From NCBI GenBank assembly GCA_020355105.1, contig CP070658.1, positions 997,669 to 1,005,660 of the forward strand: DNA of 7,992 bases. Reading direction: 5' to 3'. Of this stretch, positions 6,092 to 7,992 are shown piece after piece. The position numbers and the translations under genes are program-made. Position 1 is the stretch's first letter; the number at the start of each line of letters is the position of its first letter. The stretch comes from Candidatus Thorarchaeota archaeon. Lineage in GTDB: Archaea > Asgardarchaeota > Thorarchaeia > Thorarchaeales > Thorarchaeaceae. The notes below the pieces were generated by a model, which saw only the letters and a list, made by a program, of their open reading frames with translations, made no database searches and was not told where the DNA came from.

Positions 6092-6118
6092 TTTTATCTA
6101 CCTGCATCCAAGGATGCA
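6092..6118 (+). promoter_or_regulatory. fdhD promoter: TATA box followed by a 16-bp perfect palindrome
   Basis: TTTTATCT (6092-6099) is a reasonable archaeal TATA box. Starting 3 nt after it, TGCATCC-AA-GGATGCA (6103-6118) is a palindrome with perfect 7-bp arms, lying between the TATA box and the expected transcript start near 6118-6125. That is where archaeal repressors commonly act, by blocking polymerase recruitment. Alternatively it marks the very 5' end of the mRNA. The regulator is unknown; the motif does not resemble the ModE box I know. Confidence 0.55.
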
Positions 6119-6137
6119 TAGGCTCCGAATGACTTGA

Positions 6138-6142
6138 GGAGG
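6138..6142 (+). promoter_or_regulatory. Shine-Dalgarno GGAGG selecting the TTG start of fdhD
   Basis: GGAGG ends 7 nt before TTG 6150. An in-frame TGA occupies the three bases directly before that TTG, so it is the first possible codon. The next in-frame ATG (6168) would be 25 nt from the SD, too far. The TTG start is therefore well supported. Confidence 0.75.
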
Positions 6143-6149
6143 ATTCTGA

Positions 6150-6941
6150 TTGCGGCCATACCGGACAATGCCTACCCAGAAGCTCGATAAGGGCGAATTC
6201 AGAAATGAAGATGATGCGGTTGCTGTTGAAACCGCGCTGGAGCTCAGACTTGAGAAGGAGTTCATCGCTGCTTTTGTTTGCAGCCCTGGTTTCGAGAAGG
6301 AGCTTGCGCTCGGTTATTTGATAGATTCAGGAATCCTGCGGTCCGGAGATGAGATTCACAGTATCAAGTGCGCTGGCAATGTATGCACAGTCATGCCGAA
6401 GGAGGGGTCTCCCATCGAATCACACGTGCGTCCAGTACACGTCAGGAGAGTCGTGACTACAGAATGCTCAGCTCCGGAGATTCTCCAGCAGCTGAGAACT
6501 GCATCTGGAATACCGAGACTTGAAGCCCATCTATCAGTCCCAACTAGCAGACTGTTCGAGGCTGTGAAGCTGATTAGGGAATCACAGGAGATTCGGAAGA
6601 AGACCGGGGCCACCCATGCGGCTTTTTTGATGGACATGTCGAATGACAAGCACTCTATAGTCGAAGATCTTGGCCGGCACACTGCCGCGGACAAGTGCAT
6701 CGGAATGGCTGTCAAGAGTGGCTATGACCTCGAGTCGTCTTTCATGTTGACAACAGGGCGTCTTACTGCAGACATAGTGAGCAAATGCGCCTGGGCCTCG
6801 ATTCCGCTACTTGCGTCTGCAGCGGTAGCAACAGATGCTGCAATCAAGTTTGCCCAGCGTGGAAATGTCACTCTCGTGGGATCGCTTCGAGGACAAGGGA
6901 TGCGAGTCTACCATGAAGGCGCCGCAAGCCTGCTTGTCTAG
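6150..6941 (+). CDS. fdhD: FdhD-family sulfurtransferase (Mo/W enzyme maturation)
   Basis: A 263-residue cytosolic protein. In E. coli, FdhD takes sulfur from the desulfurase IscS and adds it to the molybdenum cofactor of formate dehydrogenase. Family hallmarks seen here: LALGYLIDSGIL (52-63); TGATHAAFL (152-160); VEDLGRHTAADK (171-182), where the usual Asn after GRH is Thr; TTGRLTADIVSK (201-212); and the closing NVTLVGSLRGQGMRVY. The E. coli loop has two cysteines (C121 and C124, CxxC). The equivalent stretch here appears to be TTECSAPE, with C106 only and Pro at the second position. Two other cysteines, C74 and C79, lie in CAGNVC. Length is close to the usual 260-280. Translation starts at TTG with a strong SD, behind a palindrome-bearing promoter. 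No formate dehydrogenase or other molybdoenzyme gene lies in the window, so its client is unknown; a tungsten enzyme is possible. Confidence 0.92.
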   Translation: MRPYRTMPTQKLDKGEFRNEDDAVAVETALELRLEKEFIAAFVCSPGFEKELALGYLIDSGILRSGDEIHSIKCAGNVCTVMPKEGSPIESHVRPVHVRRVVTTECSAPEILQQLRTASGIPRLEAHLSVPTSRLFEAVKLIRESQEIRKKTGATHAAFLMDMSNDKHSIVEDLGRHTAADKCIGMAVKSGYDLESSFMLTTGRLTADIVSKCAWASIPLLASAAVATDAAIKFAQRGNVTLVGSLRGQGMRVYHEGAASLLV

Positions 6942-6990
6942 GGATCTTCTTCCCAAGCCTTATCAATCCGCTACTCAGGAAAGATGAGCG

Positions 6991-7500
6991 ATGAAGCGCA
7001 TCTTAGTACTTGGTCCAAGCGGCTCCGGAAAGTCCACATTCGCAAAGGTGCTTGCCGACCATTTAGGTCTTCCATGGATTTGTCTTGACCATTACTACTG
7101 GAAGCCAAACTGGGTGGAAACGCCAGCGGAAGAATGGCGAGAGGTAGTGGCGTCACTCATTTCGGGAAACGAGTGGGTGATGGACGGCAACTACTCGAAG
7201 ACCCTAGAGATGAGAATCAGACGGGCTGATGCTGCGATATTCCTTGACATACCGAGAAGAGTATCGTTCTGGAGAGTCTTCAAGAGACGCATCGTACATC
7301 GTGGGAAAGTGCGGCCCGAACTTGCCGAAGGATGCAAGGAGAAGATCGACCTTGATTTCATAAGATGGATTTGGGGCTATCCCACGAGAACTAGACCAGT
7401 AGTAGACCGGATTCTGAATGAGAACTCAGAGGGCAAGACAATCGTGGTATTAAAGGGTGCAAAGCAGGCCGAAGAATACTTGGCAAACTTGTCGGCCTGA
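6991..7500 (+). CDS. Small P-loop kinase of the 'topology modulation / FlaR' adenylate-kinase-like family
   Basis: A 169-residue soluble NTPase that starts immediately with a beta strand and Walker A motif, GPSGSGKST (8-16). Further family features: LDHYYWKPNW (32-41); EEWREVV; VMDGNYSKTLEMRI (63-76), which corresponds to the substrate-binding part; a Walker-B-like strand ADAAIFLDIPR (79-89); and an Arg/Lys-rich lid (about 96-118) followed by IRWIWGYPTRTRP. These place it in the group often named 'topology modulation protein' or 'AAA family ATPase'. Proteins of this group look like nucleotide or small-molecule kinases, but the true substrate is not established. ATG 6991 is 49 nt after fdhD. 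A TATA-like CCTTATCAA (about 6957-6965) suggests its own, nearly leaderless transcript, since no good SD is seen. Any link with fdhD is inferred only from adjacency. Confidence 0.87.
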   Translation: MKRILVLGPSGSGKSTFAKVLADHLGLPWICLDHYYWKPNWVETPAEEWREVVASLISGNEWVMDGNYSKTLEMRIRRADAAIFLDIPRRVSFWRVFKRRIVHRGKVRPELAEGCKEKIDLDFIRWIWGYPTRTRPVVDRILNENSEGKTIVVLKGAKQAEEYLANLSA

Positions 7501-7707
7501 TGAAGCGGTAGTTACCGACAGTGACTTTCAGAATAGTGAAGGTTAATAATTCAACTGTTTCTAGCTAATTAGGGCTTTCGATAATACCCGTAAGCCAACC
7601 GAATTCTGTCACGACTCAGTCCATTTCGCGTTGCGGAGACCTTATGTCTTGATTTCGTACATCACGTGGTTTACAGTGTTGTAATATCTATGACACAGCA
7701 TCAAGAC

Positions 7708-7728
7708 TCTCTCAGTTGGTCTGAGAGA
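7708..7728 (+). repeat. Perfect 8-bp hairpin, TTGGT loop, in the leader of the last gene
   Basis: TCTCTCAG and CTGAGAGA form a full 8-bp stem with a 5-nt loop, 48 nt before the TTG start at 7777. If transcription starts from the TATA-like element at 7682-7690, this hairpin would form the very beginning of the mRNA. It is not followed by a T-run, so a terminator is unlikely. Confidence 0.5.
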
Positions 7729-7765
7729 ACGCAGTGACTTCTTGTTTCTCAACACTATTGGGAGA

Positions 7766-7769
7766 GGAG
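7766..7769 (+). promoter_or_regulatory. Shine-Dalgarno GGAG selecting the TTG start at 7777
   Basis: GGAG sits within a purine tract (GGAGAGGAGAGAA) and ends 7 nt before TTG 7777, the same spacing as at fdhD. No ATG or GTG occurs in this frame between the upstream TGA (7735-7737) and 7777. Confidence 0.6.
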
Positions 7770-7776
7770 AGAATCT

Positions 7777-7992
7777 TTGAGTAATACTACAAAAGCTTCA
7801 TTCGTACTCGGTGCTATTGGTGGTTTCATCATCGCACTAATATACATCCCAAGAAATCTTGGCTGGACCTGGGAAGTGTGGTTTGAAATACTGTTCTACC
7901 AGCTGCTTTTCCTGGCTTATATTCTAGTCAGTATAGGGTTCATTGCACTATGGCGAAAGAGCGGGAACGTCATTCCGCTAGTCAGTGCTATA
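7777..7992 (+). CDS. N-terminus of a multi-pass membrane protein, family not recognised (runs off window)
   Basis: Seventy-two codons are open to the window edge. After a short polar start (SNTTK), a first span covers about residues 8-24 and contains LGAIGGFIIALIYI. An external-type aromatic loop with WTWEVW follows, then a second span of about 35-59 (FYQLLFLAYILVSIGFIALW) closed by the basic RKSGN, and a third hydrophobic segment begins at the edge. The start is TTG with a well-spaced SD. The composition resembles small integral membrane proteins with repeated spans, but too little is visible to name a family. A perfect hairpin in its leader suggests regulation. Confidence is for coding status, not function. 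Confidence 0.75.
   Translation, partial: MSNTTKASFVLGAIGGFIIALIYIPRNLGWTWEVWFEILFYQLLFLAYILVSIGFIALWRKSGNVIPLVSAI

Larger units (their letters stand above)
7501..7776. other. Non-coding region with nested inverted repeats
   Basis: No convincing gene is present in these 276 bases. The left half is AT-rich, with TATA-like GGTTAATAATTC (7541-7552) and CTAATTAG (7564-7571). The right half contains three potential stems: GTCTTGAT (7646-7653) with ATCAAGAC (7700-7707); inside it TACATCAC (7658-7665) with GTGTTGTA (7676-7683), one mismatch; and directly adjoining, TCTCTCAG (7708-7715) with CTGAGAGA (7721-7728) around a TTGGT loop. This could be a structured leader RNA or protein-binding DNA. A TATA-like TAATATCTA at 7682-7690 lies inside the outer repeat, which complicates an RNA reading. 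Confidence 0.45.

Noticed and set aside
7498..7560. TGATGA at 7498-7503 as the C box of a C/D guide RNA
   Set aside because: The box overlaps the kinase stop codon and no CTGA D box follows at a suitable distance.
7663..7668. CACGTG palindrome
   Set aside because: A 6-bp palindrome is common by chance and no archaeal regulator reading this site is indicated here.
7690..7737. 15-codon upstream reading frame (ATG 7690 to TGA 7735)
   Set aside because: No SD, overlaps the hairpin, and of a length expected by chance; not supportable as a leader peptide.
7501..7776. tRNA or other known RNA gene in the intergenic region
   Set aside because: No cloverleaf with a GTTCRANNC T-arm or closing 7-bp acceptor stem can be formed; searched by eye on both strands.
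1..7992. Mobile element, CRISPR array, or defence island
   Set aside because: No transposase, integrase, terminal repeats, regularly spaced repeats or Cas-like proteins are seen; the genes are dispersed housekeeping and accessory functions.

Overview
The window reads as chromosomal DNA from an archaeon. An Asgard lineage, Thorarchaeota-like, is my best guess, but that is inference. The pointers are a complete Ras/Rab-type small GTPase, moderate base composition, dense short genes, a mix of strong Shine-Dalgarno (SD) sequences in front of TTG starts and genes with no SD, and TATA-like boxes rather than bacterial -35/-10 pairs. I see no rRNA, tRNA, CRISPR array, insertion sequence or transposase.

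Layout. Positions 1-1590 (minus strand) hold a two-gene unit: a CxxC thioredoxin-fold protein followed 36-51 nt later by a multi-pass membrane protein that runs off the left edge. The membrane protein's frame is open for 360 codons. Positions 1756-3720 (plus) hold the small GTPase, apparently started by CTG, and a membrane-anchored M48 (HtpX-like) zinc metalloprotease carrying a single EF-hand calcium loop near its C-terminus. The protease gene converges on, and overlaps by 6 bp, a DHA2-type MFS exporter on the minus strand (5130-3715). Three separate plus-strand genes follow: a nucleotidyltransferase-fold protein (5251-6066), an FdhD-family sulfurtransferase (6150-6941) with a TTG start and a 16-bp palindrome in its promoter, and a small P-loop kinase of the 'topology modulation/FlaR' type (6991-7500). 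Positions 7501-7776 are non-coding with nested inverted repeats. A new membrane-protein gene starts at 7777 and runs off the right edge.

How the genes might work together. The clearest functional pairings are thioredoxin-like protein with membrane protein (same strand, short gap) and GTPase with EF-hand membrane protease (same strand, 78-nt gap). The second pair puts a GTP switch and a possible calcium switch beside a membrane protein quality-control protease. It is the most interesting biology here, though the functional link is inferred from gene order alone. The exporter, nucleotidyltransferase, FdhD and kinase look like independent housekeeping or accessory genes. No molybdenum/tungsten enzyme for FdhD to serve lies in the window.
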